64,000 bases of DNA from Methylobacillus flagellatus_A (GTDB lineage: Bacteria; Pseudomonadota; Gammaproteobacteria; Burkholderiales; Methylophilaceae): NCBI RefSeq assembly GCF_031344055.1, contig NZ_JADBEN010000002.1; one strand, given 5' to 3'. Below are positions 34,813 to 43,733 of the stretch, piece by piece (position 1 is the stretch's first letter; every line of letters starts with the position of its first letter). Made by a program: the position numbers and the translations under genes. The notes under the pieces were generated by a model. It had not been told where the DNA came from. It saw nothing but the letters and a program-made list of their open reading frames with translations, and did not search any database.

Positions 34813-34818
34813 ATTATA
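34813..34818 (-). promoter_or_regulatory. candidate -10 element of the GT39-GT2-gtrA-deacetylase operon
   Basis: Minus strand TATAAT at 34813-34818 lies 32 bases before the GT39 ATG. The -35 position is poor, so the promoter may depend on an activator. That would suit a regulated lipid A modification. Confidence 0.4.
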
Positions 34819-34872
34819 CAATCGGGCCGGATTTTTTTATTACGGTCGGATAAATAAATTTCAGTCGTGGTT

Positions 34873-35940
34873 TTATCGCTGGATTCCATGCCGGTTCAAC
34901 GCCCAGGCCACGTGTTCACGGACCAGTTCAGAAGGGTCGTTGCGCCGTTGCTCCAGCGCCTCGACCACCTCGGGCGTCGTGGCGGCGTTGCCCAGCCCCA
35001 CCGCGATATTGCGCAGCCATTGGACATGGCCGATGCGGTAGATGGCGCTGCCCGCCATTTTCTCCTTGAAAGTGGCTTCGTCCCATTTGAACAGCTCCAC
35101 CAGGCTGATGTTGTCCAGGCCGTGGCGAACCTGGAAATCAGCTTGCTGCGTCACCTGGGCAAAACGATTCCAGGGGCAAGTCAGTTGACAATCGTCGCAG
35201 CCGTACACGCGATTGCCGATCAGCGGCCGCAAATGCTCGGGAATGCTGTCCTTGAGCTCGATGGTGAGGTAGGAGATACAGCGCCTCGCGTCCACCTGGT
35301 AAGGCGCGACGATCGCCTGCGTCGGGCAGGCGTCGATGCAGGCGGTGCACTTGCCGCAATGGCCCGATATGGGCTCGTCTATCGGCAAGGGCAGGTCGGT
35401 GTAGATTTCGCCGAGGAAAAACCACGAGCCGGCATTCCTCGACAGCAACAGGGTGTGCTTGCCGCGCCAGCCCAGGGCGGCCTTCTGCGCCAGCTCGACC
35501 TCCAGCACCGGAGCGCTGTCGGTGAACACGCGGTAGCCGAACTCGCCCACCTGTTGCGCGATCATGTCGCTGAGCTTCTGCAGGCGGTTGCGCAGCACTT
35601 TATGATAGTCGCGTCCCAGCGTGTAGCGTGAAATGAAAGCCAGGCCGGAGTCCTGCATGACTTCTTCGCTGTCGCGCGCTTTTGGCGGCATGTAATCCAT
35701 GCGGGCGGAAATGATGCGGATGGTGCCCGGCACCAATTCCGCCGGCCGGGTGCGTTTCTCTCCATGTTTTGCCATATAATCCATGGCACCATGGAAACCT
35801 TGGGCGATCCATTCCCTGTGGCGCGGCTCGGCGGCCGACAGATCGGTATCGGTAATGCCGACCTGTCCGAACCCCAGCTCCAGCCCCCAGCGCTTGATAT
35901 CCGCCGCGAGGGATTCCCAGTTGTTTAAAGTTTGAGACAT
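34873..35940 (-). CDS. queG: epoxyqueuosine reductase
   Basis: QueG reduces epoxyqueuosine to queuosine in the anticodon wobble position of tRNA Asp, Asn, His and Tyr, using cobalamin and two 4Fe-4S clusters. The 355-residue product starts at ATG 35940 (MSQTLNNWESLAADIKRWGL). The cluster motifs are GHCGKCTACIDACPTQAI and YGCDDCQLTCPWNRFA. The C-terminal HEAT-like repeat reads QWLRNIAVGLGNAATTPEVV. The start codon directly abuts the start codon of tsaE on the other strand (CATATG). queF, the preceding enzyme of the pathway branch, lies at 61960-62379 in this window. Confidence 0.95.
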   Translation of the reverse strand: MSQTLNNWESLAADIKRWGLELGFGQVGITDTDLSAAEPRHREWIAQGFHGAMDYMAKHGEKRTRPAELVPGTIRIISARMDYMPPKARDSEEVMQDSGLAFISRYTLGRDYHKVLRNRLQKLSDMIAQQVGEFGYRVFTDSAPVLEVELAQKAALGWRGKHTLLLSRNAGSWFFLGEIYTDLPLPIDEPISGHCGKCTACIDACPTQAIVAPYQVDARRCISYLTIELKDSIPEHLRPLIGNRVYGCDDCQLTCPWNRFAQVTQQADFQVRHGLDNISLVELFKWDEATFKEKMAGSAIYRIGHVQWLRNIAVGLGNAATTPEVVEALEQRRNDPSELVREHVAWALNRHGIQR

Positions 35941-36411
35941 ATGAGTGAGAATTTTACACTGGCCTTGGCCGATGAGGCAGCGACGCTGGCATTGGGCGCG
36001 AAGCTTGCCCAGGTGCTGACGCCCGGGATCAATATCTACCTGCATGGCGACCTGGGTGCAGGCAAGACCACGCTGGTGCGCGGCATATTGCGCGCGCTCG
36101 GCCACGAAGGCAAGGTCAAGAGCCCGACCTATACTTTGGTTGAACCTTACACGGTTTCTAGATTAAACTTATATCACTTTGATTTGTACAGGTTTGTTGA
36201 TCCGGAAGAGTGGGACGCTGCCGGATTCAGAGATTATTTCAACCCAGAGTCCCTATGCCTGGTCGAATGGCCGGAGAAGGCCCAGGAGCTGTTGTCTGCG
36301 CCTGACATCGATATCCGCCTCCAGCCCGAAGGGCAGGGCAGGCGGGTCATAGCAAGCGCCAATACTGATTCAGGAAAGCAATGCCTCACAAAACTCGATC
36401 TTATTTCCTAG
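35941..36411 (+). CDS. tsaE: tRNA threonylcarbamoyladenosine biosynthesis ATPase
   Basis: TsaE is the ATPase that drives the TsaB-TsaD-TsaE machine making t6A37 in tRNAs reading ANN codons. The product has 156 residues with Walker A HGDLGAGKTTLVRGILRALG, the VKSPTYTLVEPY switch motif and LYHFDLYRFVDPEEW, all diagnostic. The ATG at 35941 is used, immediately after the queG ATG on the opposite strand. A TTG three codons upstream is in frame but unlikely. Its 3' end overlaps the amidase gene by 31 bases, and tsaE-amiC is a common proteobacterial pair. Confidence 0.95.
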   Translation: MSENFTLALADEAATLALGAKLAQVLTPGINIYLHGDLGAGKTTLVRGILRALGHEGKVKSPTYTLVEPYTVSRLNLYHFDLYRFVDPEEWDAAGFRDYFNPESLCLVEWPEKAQELLSAPDIDIRLQPEGQGRRVIASANTDSGKQCLTKLDLIS

Positions 36412-37712
36412 CTTGCCTGCTGGGGTGGATGTTCGCCCTGGGCCTGTTGCCTGCCTACGCTGCTGACATTATCCAAGTTTCTGCGGCACGGGTCTGGCCT
36501 GCCGAGGACTACACGCGCATCACGCTGGAAACCAGCAAGCCGGTCAGCCACGGCATGGTCATGCTCAAGGACCCCGAGCGCCTGGTGCTGGACCTGGATA
36601 ATGTCGAGCTTGGCGCCGTGCTCAAGGGCCTGGGCGAGAAAATCAACCCGAACGATCCCTATATCCGCCAGGTGCGCGTGGGCAACTTCAAGCCCGGCAC
36701 CGTCCGCATCGTGGTCGACCTCAAGGCGGAAATCAAGCCGCAGGTCTTCACCTTGCCTCCCGCCGGCGAATACAAGGACAGGCTGGTGCTGGACATTTAC
36801 CCGGCCCAAGACCCCTTGATGGCTATGCTGGAGCAGCGCGGCAAACCGGAAAATGCGCAGGCGCCCTTGCCCGAACTGCAGGTGGCCCCGGAATCCCCGG
36901 CTATCGCCGACGTCACTCCTGACGTCGCGCCCGGCTCGCCTTCTGCCGACAAGCCTGCCGCGGTGGTTGCGCCACCAAGCAATAAAAAGCCCGATGCGCG
37001 CATGATCACGATTGCCATCGATGCCGGCCATGGCGGCGAAGACCCGGGCGCCAAGGGCGCCAAAGGCTCTTACGAGAAAAACGTGACGCTGGCGATTGCG
37101 AAGAAGCTGAAAACCGCGATTGATGCCGAGCCCAATATGCGCGGCGTGCTGACGCGCGACGGCGATTACTTTATTCCCTTGCACGGCCGCGTCGTCAAGG
37201 CGAGGAAGATGCAGGCGGACTTGTTCGTCTCCATCCACGCCGATGCGGCATTGAGCGCGCAAGCGCGCGGCTCCTCGGTATTCGCATTGTCGGAGACAGG
37301 CGCGACCAGCGCCATGGCGCGGCTGCTGGCGCAGCGCGAGAACGAATCCGACCTGATCGGCGGGGTGAGCCTGGGCGTCAAGGACCCCAACCTGGCCCGC
37401 ACTTTGCTGGACCTCTCGCAGACCGCCACCATCAACGACAGCCTCAAGCTGGGCAAGCTGGTGCTGGACCATATGGGCACCATCAACACCCTGCACAAGC
37501 GCCATGTCGAGCAGGCCGGGTTCGCGGTGCTGAAGTCCCCGGATATTCCCTCCATCCTGGTCGAAACCGCCTTCATCACCAACCCCGAGGAAGAGCGCAA
37601 GCTCAACGACGGCGCGCACCAGGACAAGCTGGTGAGCTCCATCCTCTCGGGAATCAAGAAATATTTCGCAGCGAACCCGCCCTTGGCCAAAACCAGAATG
37701 GTAGAAAAATAA
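36381..37712 (+). CDS. amiC: N-acetylmuramoyl-L-alanine amidase, AmiC type
   Basis: This periplasmic zinc amidase cleaves septal peptidoglycan for daughter-cell separation. The 443-residue product has a signal peptide (FLACLLGWMFALGLLPAYAA), an AMIN domain (about 28-150, IIQVSAARVWPAEDYTRITL), a proline/alanine-rich linker (about 155-205) and an Amidase_3 domain. The zinc ligands are in IAIDAGHGGEDPGAKG, SYEKNVTLAI (Glu) and FVSIHADAAL; the catalytic Glu is in SILVETAFITNPEEE. It starts inside the 3' end of tsaE (31-base overlap) and is followed 2 bases later by a nuclease gene, so it is in the middle of an operon. Confidence 0.94.
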   Translation: MPHKTRSYFLACLLGWMFALGLLPAYAADIIQVSAARVWPAEDYTRITLETSKPVSHGMVMLKDPERLVLDLDNVELGAVLKGLGEKINPNDPYIRQVRVGNFKPGTVRIVVDLKAEIKPQVFTLPPAGEYKDRLVLDIYPAQDPLMAMLEQRGKPENAQAPLPELQVAPESPAIADVTPDVAPGSPSADKPAAVVAPPSNKKPDARMITIAIDAGHGGEDPGAKGAKGSYEKNVTLAIAKKLKTAIDAEPNMRGVLTRDGDYFIPLHGRVVKARKMQADLFVSIHADAALSAQARGSSVFALSETGATSAMARLLAQRENESDLIGGVSLGVKDPNLARTLLDLSQTATINDSLKLGKLVLDHMGTINTLHKRHVEQAGFAVLKSPDIPSILVETAFITNPEEERKLNDGAHQDKLVSSILSGIKKYFAANPPLAKTRMVEK

Positions 37713-37714
37713 AC

Positions 37715-39079
37715 ATGCAGATCAGTTTTCTTGGCGCCGCCGGGACAGTGACAGGCTCCAAGCACCTCGTGACCAGCGGCAACCGCCGCATTCTGGTCGA
37801 TTGCGGATTGTTCCAGGGCCTGAAGGTACTGCGCCTGAAGAACTGGGCCAGGCTGCCGGTCGACCCGGCGACAATAGACGCCGTGGTGCTGACCCATGCG
37901 CACATCGACCATACGGGATACCTGCCGTTGCTGGTCAAGCAAGGCTTCCGCGGCAAGGTCTATTGCAGCGAAGTCACCTTGTCGCTGTGCCAGCTGTTGC
38001 TGCGCGACTCAGCCCACCTGCAGGAGGAAGAGGCGCGCTACGCCAACAAGCGCGGCTATTCCAAGCACAAGCCGGCCTTGCCGCTCTACACCAAGGAAGA
38101 CGCCGAGGCGGCATTGGAGCACTTGGTTGCCATACCCCTGGGACAAGATACCGAAATCCTGGACGGCATTACCGTCAAGCTACAGCTTGCGGGACATATC
38201 CTCGGCGCGTGCACGGTGCTGCTGAAGGACGAGCAGACCTCCGTCCTGTTCTCGGGCGACCTCGGGCGCATGGAGGACCCGTTGCTTTATGCGCCCACGC
38301 CGCCCGAGGCGGCGGACTACCTCGTGGTGGAATCCACCTATGGCAACCGGCTGCACGAGAAAGCCGCGCCCGAAACCCAGTTGGCAGAGGTCATCAACCG
38401 TACCGCCAAGCGCGGCGGCATTGTGCTGGTGCCCGTGTTTGCCGTCGGGCGGGCGCAGGAGGTGCTGTACTACATACACAAGATCAAGCAGGAGGGGCTG
38501 ATCCCCGACCTTCCGGTTTACTTGAACAGCCCGATGGCGGTGGATGCGACGCTGATTTTCCTTACCCACCATGCCCAGCACAAGCTCAATGCGGCGCAGT
38601 GCCAGGAGCTGGCGAAGGTCGCCAAGGTGGTGAGCACCATCGAGGAGTCGATGTCATTGAACGAATTGCGCGAGCCTGCCATCATTCTGGCCGCCAGCGG
38701 CATGGCGTCCGGCGGGCGTGTGGTGCATCACCTCAAGGCGCTAGGTCCCGACCCGCGCAACACCGTCCTGTTCGCCGGGTTCCAGGCGGCCGGAACCAGG
38801 GGCGCGGCGCTGCTTGACGGAGCGGAGAGCGTCAAGATCCATGGCGAGTACGTGCCGATGCGCGCCGAGATCGCCTCTATAGACAACCTGTCCGCGCATG
38901 CCGACTATCAGGAGATCATGCAATGGCTGTCGCAATGCCCGCATCCGCCGAAGCAGACCTTTATCGTGCATGGTGAACCTGTTGCCGCGGATGCACTCAG
39001 ACACAGGATAGAAGAGGAAAAGCAATGGAATGTCATGGTTCCCGAGTATTTGCAAACCGTGGAACTCAATGGCAAATAG
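37715..39079 (+). CDS. metallo-beta-lactamase/beta-CASP RNA nuclease (CPSF-like)
   Basis: The 454-residue cytosolic enzyme has the metal motif VVLTHAHIDHTGYLPLLVKQ. Further ligands lie in LAGHILGACTVLLK and FSGDLGRMEDPLL. The beta-CASP insert is VESTYGNRLHE to LNSPMAVDATLIF. The C-terminal RNA-metabolising motif ends IDNLSAHADYQEIMQWLSQC, then FIVHGEPVAADALR. This set defines bacterial homologues of the CPSF73/Ysh1 endo/exonucleases. The RNA targets are unknown. It follows the amidase gene by 2 bases. Confidence 0.9.
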   Translation: MQISFLGAAGTVTGSKHLVTSGNRRILVDCGLFQGLKVLRLKNWARLPVDPATIDAVVLTHAHIDHTGYLPLLVKQGFRGKVYCSEVTLSLCQLLLRDSAHLQEEEARYANKRGYSKHKPALPLYTKEDAEAALEHLVAIPLGQDTEILDGITVKLQLAGHILGACTVLLKDEQTSVLFSGDLGRMEDPLLYAPTPPEAADYLVVESTYGNRLHEKAAPETQLAEVINRTAKRGGIVLVPVFAVGRAQEVLYYIHKIKQEGLIPDLPVYLNSPMAVDATLIFLTHHAQHKLNAAQCQELAKVAKVVSTIEESMSLNELREPAIILAASGMASGGRVVHHLKALGPDPRNTVLFAGFQAAGTRGAALLDGAESVKIHGEYVPMRAEIASIDNLSAHADYQEIMQWLSQCPHPPKQTFIVHGEPVAADALRHRIEEEKQWNVMVPEYLQTVELNGK

Positions 39080-39194
39080 GGGCTTTGCTGCCGGGTCCAC
39101 CGACCAGCGGCACGACAGGCCAGCCGGCAAACCCAGGCTGGCACAAAAGGTGCGTACCAAAAGTACGTGAATGCGGTAACCGAGGAACGATGCA

Positions 39195-39560
39195 ATGAGT
39201 AAATATGCGCTGTACATCAAGTTGGAAGCACGCCCGGAAAAGCGGCAAGAGCTTGAAATTTTTCTGAAAAAAACCCTGCCCGTGGTCAAGGAAGAGGATG
39301 AAACCAAGACCTGGTATGCCTTCAAGGCGGCGGAAAACATTTATGTGATTTTCGACACCTTCAGTAGCCAGTACGGCCGCGATGCCCATTTGCAGGGCAA
39401 GGCGGTGGAGGCGCTGCGCCAGGTGTCGGACGACCTGCTGGTGCGTCCTCCCGAGTTCGTGCCGGTCGATCTGCTCGCGCAGAAAGTCGGCCTGGAGACG
39501 GAAGTGGTGGGCGATACCGACGTCAAGAAATACGGATTACGCTTCATCGACGGCCTTTGA
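39195..39560 (+). CDS. antibiotic biosynthesis monooxygenase (ABM)-fold small protein
   Basis: The 121-residue protein has an N-terminal ferredoxin-like ABM domain (YALYIKLEARPEKRQELEIF, then FLKKTLPVVKEEDETKTWYA). The pattern of an alpha/beta dimeric barrel with a following helix (RDAHLQGKAVEALRQVSDDL) fits YgiN/ABM-type proteins. A C-terminal extension of about 25 residues is unassigned. It has GAGGA before the ATG. Enzymatic activity is not guaranteed for this fold. It stands between the nuclease gene (115-base gap) and mutL on the same strand. Confidence 0.72.
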   Translation: MSKYALYIKLEARPEKRQELEIFLKKTLPVVKEEDETKTWYAFKAAENIYVIFDTFSSQYGRDAHLQGKAVEALRQVSDDLLVRPPEFVPVDLLAQKVGLETEVVGDTDVKKYGLRFIDGL

Positions 39561-39642
39561 ACGGTTGAGACATTAGCCTGGCACGGGCATGCCGGGGTAG
39601 AATAGGCAGCTTGATTGTCCTTGAAGCCTGCCTCATCCCAGT

Positions 39643-41490
39643 ATGTCATCCATCAAGCTATTACCAGACCAGTTAATCAGCCAGATCGCCGCGGGCGAAG
39701 TGGTCGAGCGGCCAGCGTCCGCGCTCAAGGAAATCCTGGAAAACAGCCTGGATGCAGGCAGCAGCGATATTGCCGTGGCATTGCAGTCGGGCGGCATCAA
39801 GCAGATCAAGGTCACAGACAACGGCGGGGGCATCGCGCACGACGAGCTGCGCCTGGCATTGACCCGTCACGCCACCAGCAAGATTGCCAGCCTGGAAGAC
39901 CTTGAATGCGTCGCCAGCCTGGGCTTCCGCGGCGAGGCCCTGGCGAGCATCGCCGCGATTTCCCGTACCCAGATCACCAGTTGCCACCCAGATGAAAAGC
40001 ATGCCTGGCGCATTGCTTCCGAAGGCTCCTTTCTGACAGATATCGAGCCTGCGGCACTGGACGCGGGCACCATAGTCGATATCCAGGACCTGTATTTCAA
40101 TACGCCCGCGCGGCGCAAATTCCTCAAGACTGAAAACACCGAGTTCGGCCATTGCGAAGAAGCGTTCCGCCGCGTGGCGCTGTCGCGTCCGGATGTGAAT
40201 ATGCTCCTGCAGCATAACGGCCGCGCCGTCGCCCGGCTTGCCGCAGGCAGCGCGGAAAAGCGGTTCGAGGACATCCTGGGCCGGGATTTTGCCTCCGAGG
40301 CGTTTTACCTCGACGAATCGGCCGCCGGGCTCAGGCTTTGGGGCATGGCCGCGAAGCCCACTTTCTCGCGCCATGCGCGTGATACGCAGTATGTCTACGT
40401 CAACGGGCGTTTCGTGCGCGACAAACTGATCAGCCATGCCATACGACAGGCTTACCAGGATGTGCTGCATCATGACCGCCACCCGGCATTCGTTCTCTTT
40501 CTCGAGCTCGACCCGGCCCTGGTGGACGTCAACGTCCATCCGAGCAAGACCGAGGTGCGCTTTCGCGACGGACAGTCGGTGCACCGTTTCATTTTCCACG
40601 CGCTCAATAAGTCACTGGCAACGCCTGTGGGGCTTCCCGGCTCCCTGGTCCCTGGCATTGCCCCTCCCACAGCCGGCGGGCAAACGGCGGAGTCGACGCC
40701 TGTGGCCAGCTATCCGCGCTTCCAGAGCAATATCGACCTTCGTGCCAACGAGGCTTCCAGCCATTTTTACCAAACCCTGTTCGGCGATTTGCAGCAACAG
40801 GCAACGCCCGTTGCAGAGCTGGCCGTTGATGGCGACGGCGCGTCGCAGCCGTCTCCTTTGGCCGCTACGGTCCAAGCCGGGGCTGAAGCGGAAGATTTCC
40901 CGCTGGGATTCGCCGTGGCGCAGATCCATGGCGTTTATATCCTCGCCCAGAACAAGCTGGGGCTGATCGTCGTGGACATGCATGCCGCGCACGAGCGCAT
41001 CATGTACGAAAAACTCAAGAATGCGCTGGATGCCAGCCGTGTCGCCATGCAGCCCTTGTTGCTGCCAGTGAGTTTTCATGCCGACCGGCTGGAGGTTGCG
41101 ACCGTACAGGAGCAGCAGTCGCTTGCTGACAATGGCCTGGCCCAGCTTGGATTCGACATTGCCGTGCTGTCGCCGGCGACGCTGGCAGTGCGTGCCATCC
41201 CGGTCATGCTCAAGGATGCCGATGCAGTCGCTCTTGCGAGAGACGTGCTGGCGGACTTGCGGCAATACGGCGCCAGCCGCGCGTTCACCGAGCGCCGCAA
41301 TGAACTGCTCGGTACCATGGCCTGCCATGCCGCGGTAAGGGCCAACCGTATCCTCACCATTCCCGAAATGAACGCGCTGTTGCGCGACATGGAGGCTACC
41401 GAGCGGTCCGGGCAGTGCAACCATGGCCGGCCCACCTGGTTCCAGATGACCATGGGCGAGCTGGACAAGATGTTCATGCGCGGCAAATAG
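39643..41490 (+). CDS. mutL: DNA mismatch repair protein MutL
   Basis: MutL couples MutS mismatch recognition to downstream repair. The 615-residue product has N-terminal GHKL ATPase motifs (VVERPASALKEILENSLDAG, VTDNGGGIAHDEL, SLGFRGEALASIAAISR) and the FYNTPAR-like DLYFNTPARRKFLK. A variable linker lies at about 325-410 and the C-terminal dimerisation domain at about 420-615. The C-terminal domain contains DMHAAHERIMYE, which fits the metal-dependent endonuclease motif D-x-H-A-x2-E-x4-E with Met in place of the usual Gln. It therefore probably nicks DNA, as in MutH-less bacteria. miaA follows on the same strand. Confidence 0.96.
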   Translation: MSSIKLLPDQLISQIAAGEVVERPASALKEILENSLDAGSSDIAVALQSGGIKQIKVTDNGGGIAHDELRLALTRHATSKIASLEDLECVASLGFRGEALASIAAISRTQITSCHPDEKHAWRIASEGSFLTDIEPAALDAGTIVDIQDLYFNTPARRKFLKTENTEFGHCEEAFRRVALSRPDVNMLLQHNGRAVARLAAGSAEKRFEDILGRDFASEAFYLDESAAGLRLWGMAAKPTFSRHARDTQYVYVNGRFVRDKLISHAIRQAYQDVLHHDRHPAFVLFLELDPALVDVNVHPSKTEVRFRDGQSVHRFIFHALNKSLATPVGLPGSLVPGIAPPTAGGQTAESTPVASYPRFQSNIDLRANEASSHFYQTLFGDLQQQATPVAELAVDGDGASQPSPLAATVQAGAEAEDFPLGFAVAQIHGVYILAQNKLGLIVVDMHAAHERIMYEKLKNALDASRVAMQPLLLPVSFHADRLEVATVQEQQSLADNGLAQLGFDIAVLSPATLAVRAIPVMLKDADAVALARDVLADLRQYGASRAFTERRNELLGTMACHAAVRANRILTIPEMNALLRDMEATERSGQCNHGRPTWFQMTMGELDKMFMRGK

Positions 41491-41529
41491 CTTGCTGCGT
41501 TTATTAAGTTCATAAGTACCGCATTGAGC

Positions 41530-42477
41530 ATGCCCGTTTCCCATCCTCCCGCCATCTTTCTCATGGGGCCGACTGCCAGCGGCAAAACCGGCCTCGCGGT
41601 GGAGCTGGTGCAATCCATGCCGCTGGAAATCATCAGCGTCGATTCGGCCCTGGTTTACCAGGATATGGACATAGGTACGGCTAAGCCGGAGGCGGACATA
41701 CTGCAGCAGGCGCCTCATCACTTGATCGATGTGATCGACCCCATGCAGGTGTATTCGGCCGCGCAGTTCCGCGCTGATGCCTTGCGCCTGATGGCGGAGA
41801 TTACCGCCAGGGGCAAGGTGCCGTTGCTGGTCGGCGGTACCATGCTGTACTTCCGCGCCTTGCAGCAAGGCCTGGGTGGTTTGCCTGAGGCGGATGCTGA
41901 CATACGCGCCGAACTGGACAGGGAAGCGGAGCAAATCGGCTGGCCTGGCATGCATGCGAAGCTTGCCTCCATTGACCCGGAAACCGCCGCGCGCTTGCAG
42001 CCTGCGGATTCGCAACGCATACAGCGCGCGCTGGAAGTATACCGGTTGACGGGGCAGACCATGACGGCCCTGCACCGGCAGCAGGCTGCCGAAACCCTGC
42101 CTTACCGCCTGCTCAAGATCGCCCTGCAGCCCTCTGACCGCTCCGTGCTGCATGCGCGGATTGCCGATCGCTTCACTGCCATGATACAGGGCGGCTTGCT
42201 GGAGGAAGTGCAGGGGCTGTTGAAAAAATACCCAGGCCTGCGCCCGGACATGACCTCCATGCGCTGCGTGGGCTACCGGCAGACGCTGGAATATATCGCG
42301 GGCAATATTGACCACGATGGGTGGAAAGCGCAGGGCATCGCCGCCACGCGCCAGCTTGCCAAGCGCCAGCTCACTTGGCTGCGCGGCATGGACGACACTT
42401 TGATGCTGGACTGCCTGGCGCCGGACTTGTACGGCCAGGCGCATCGCGCGATCAGCGAGTTCCTGTCGGCAGTCTAG
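41530..42477 (+). CDS. miaA: tRNA dimethylallyltransferase
   Basis: MiaA transfers the dimethylallyl group to A37 of tRNAs reading UNN codons (i6A, precursor of ms2i6A). The 315-residue product has the P-loop FLMGPTASGKTGLAVELV, the DSALVYQDMDIGTAKP substrate loop and VPLLVGGTMLYFRALQQGL. The C-terminal MRCVGYRQTLEYI segment is typical. ATG 41530 is chosen; a TTG two codons upstream is also open. It lies 39 bases after mutL, a common proteobacterial pairing, and overlaps the stop of convergent dapC by 4 bases. Confidence 0.95.
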   Translation: MPVSHPPAIFLMGPTASGKTGLAVELVQSMPLEIISVDSALVYQDMDIGTAKPEADILQQAPHHLIDVIDPMQVYSAAQFRADALRLMAEITARGKVPLLVGGTMLYFRALQQGLGGLPEADADIRAELDREAEQIGWPGMHAKLASIDPETAARLQPADSQRIQRALEVYRLTGQTMTALHRQQAAETLPYRLLKIALQPSDRSVLHARIADRFTAMIQGGLLEEVQGLLKKYPGLRPDMTSMRCVGYRQTLEYIAGNIDHDGWKAQGIAATRQLAKRQLTWLRGMDDTLMLDCLAPDLYGQAHRAISEFLSAV

Positions 42478-43664
42478 GAGGACTTCGCTAGCTGGCGGAT
42501 GCGCTCGGCGGCTTCCATGCATTCAGCCAGTGACGCGACCAGCGCAATGCGGATGAAGCCATGCCCGGGGTTGACGCCGTGCGCCTCGCGCGCGAGAAAG
42601 CTCCCCGGTAGAACCGTGACGTTGTAGTCGCGGTATAGCCGCAACGCGAAGTCCGTATCCGGTTGGCCGGTGTAGGCCCAGAGGTAGAAGGCGGCGTCCG
42701 GCAGTTCCACATCCAATACCTCCTGCAATACCGGCGTGACGGCGGCGAATTTCTCCGCATACAGGCGGCGGTTTTCCACCACGTGCACTTCGTCCTGCCA
42801 GGCTGCGACGCTGGCGGCCTGCACGGCAGGGTTCATGGCGCAGCCGTGGTAGGTGCGGTAGAGCAGGAATTTCTCGAGGATTTTCGCATCGCCCGCGACG
42901 AAGCCCGAGCGCATGCCCGGCACGTTGGAGCGCTTGGACAGCGAGCTGAACACCACCAGGCGGCTGTAGTCGCGTCCGAGCAGGCGCGCGGCCTGTAATG
43001 CGCCCAACGGCGGCTCGGTTTCGTCGAAATAGATTTCCGAATAGCATTCGTCAGCGGCGATCGCGAAGCCGTAGCGGTCGGAGAGGGCGAATATCTCTTT
43101 CCATTGCTCCAGGCTCAATACCTTGCCGGAAGGGTTGCCAGGCGAGCAGACGTACACGAGCTGCGTGCGTTGCAGGACGCTTTCCGGCACGGTTTCGAAC
43201 GCCATGCCGAAATCGTTGCCGGGCAGGGTGTTGAGGAAATAGGGCTCCGCTCCCGCCAGCAATGCCGCGCCTTCGTATATCTGGTAAAAGGGGTTGGGAC
43301 TGATCACTACGGGCTGCGGCAGGCTGCTGTCGATCACGGTTTGCGCGAATGCGAACAGGGCTTCGCGGCTGCCGTTGACCGGGATGATCTCGGTATCCGG
43401 GTTCAGTGCCGGGATATCGTAGCGTTTCGCGATCCAGCTGGAAATCGCCTCGCGCAGCTTGGCAATGCCGAGCGTGGTGGGGTAGGCGGCAAGGCCGGCC
43501 AGGTTGTCGGCCAGCGCCGAGGAAACCAAGGCCGGCGTGGCATGCTTGGGTTCGCCAATGGATAAATTGATCGGCTGGTATTCCGGGTTGGGAGCAGTGC
43601 CTGCAAACAGGTCGCGCAGGCGCTGGAAAGGATAGGGCTGCAGTTTGTAGAGATCAGGATTCAT
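42474..43664 (-). CDS. dapC: succinyldiaminopimelate transaminase (DapC type)
   Basis: This PLP aminotransferase of class I makes N-succinyl-LL-2,6-diaminopimelate in lysine and peptidoglycan synthesis. The 396-residue product starts at ATG 43664 (MNPDLYKLQPYPFQRLRDLF), a characteristic DapC N-terminus, followed by INLSIGEPKHATPALV. The PLP Lys lies in VVFSSLSKRSNVPGMRSGFV, with Asp/Tyr in AIAADECYSEIYFDE and the carboxylate Arg in HGFIRIALV. It is monocistronic. A TATAAT hexamer lies only 7 bases before the ATG, suggesting a leaderless or near-leaderless mRNA. AlaT/AspC-like activity is possible but less likely. Confidence 0.9.
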   Translation of the reverse strand: MNPDLYKLQPYPFQRLRDLFAGTAPNPEYQPINLSIGEPKHATPALVSSALADNLAGLAAYPTTLGIAKLREAISSWIAKRYDIPALNPDTEIIPVNGSREALFAFAQTVIDSSLPQPVVISPNPFYQIYEGAALLAGAEPYFLNTLPGNDFGMAFETVPESVLQRTQLVYVCSPGNPSGKVLSLEQWKEIFALSDRYGFAIAADECYSEIYFDETEPPLGALQAARLLGRDYSRLVVFSSLSKRSNVPGMRSGFVAGDAKILEKFLLYRTYHGCAMNPAVQAASVAAWQDEVHVVENRRLYAEKFAAVTPVLQEVLDVELPDAAFYLWAYTGQPDTDFALRLYRDYNVTVLPGSFLAREAHGVNPGHGFIRIALVASLAECMEAAERIRQLAKSS

Positions 43665-43671
43665 GGGGAGC

Positions 43672-43698
43672 ATTATAAACCCTGACGCTCTTTGGCAA
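43672..43698 (-). promoter_or_regulatory. candidate dapC promoter giving a leaderless mRNA
   Basis: Minus strand: TTGCCA (43693-43698), a 15-base spacer, then TATAAT (43672-43677). Seven bases separate the -10 from the dapC ATG, so transcription would begin at or very near the A of the ATG. No ribosome binding site is visible there. Confidence 0.5.
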
Positions 43699-43733
43699 TA
43701 GTTGTGCGCGGGCAATAGCCGTACGCACCGGCG

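Noticed and set aside
36408..37619. 403-codon minus-strand frame opposite amiC
   Set aside because: Antisense to an amidase with all zinc ligands; no independent support.
40612..42522. 636-codon minus-strand frame across mutL and miaA
   Set aside because: It spans two real genes on the other strand and has no domain, signal or membrane pattern.
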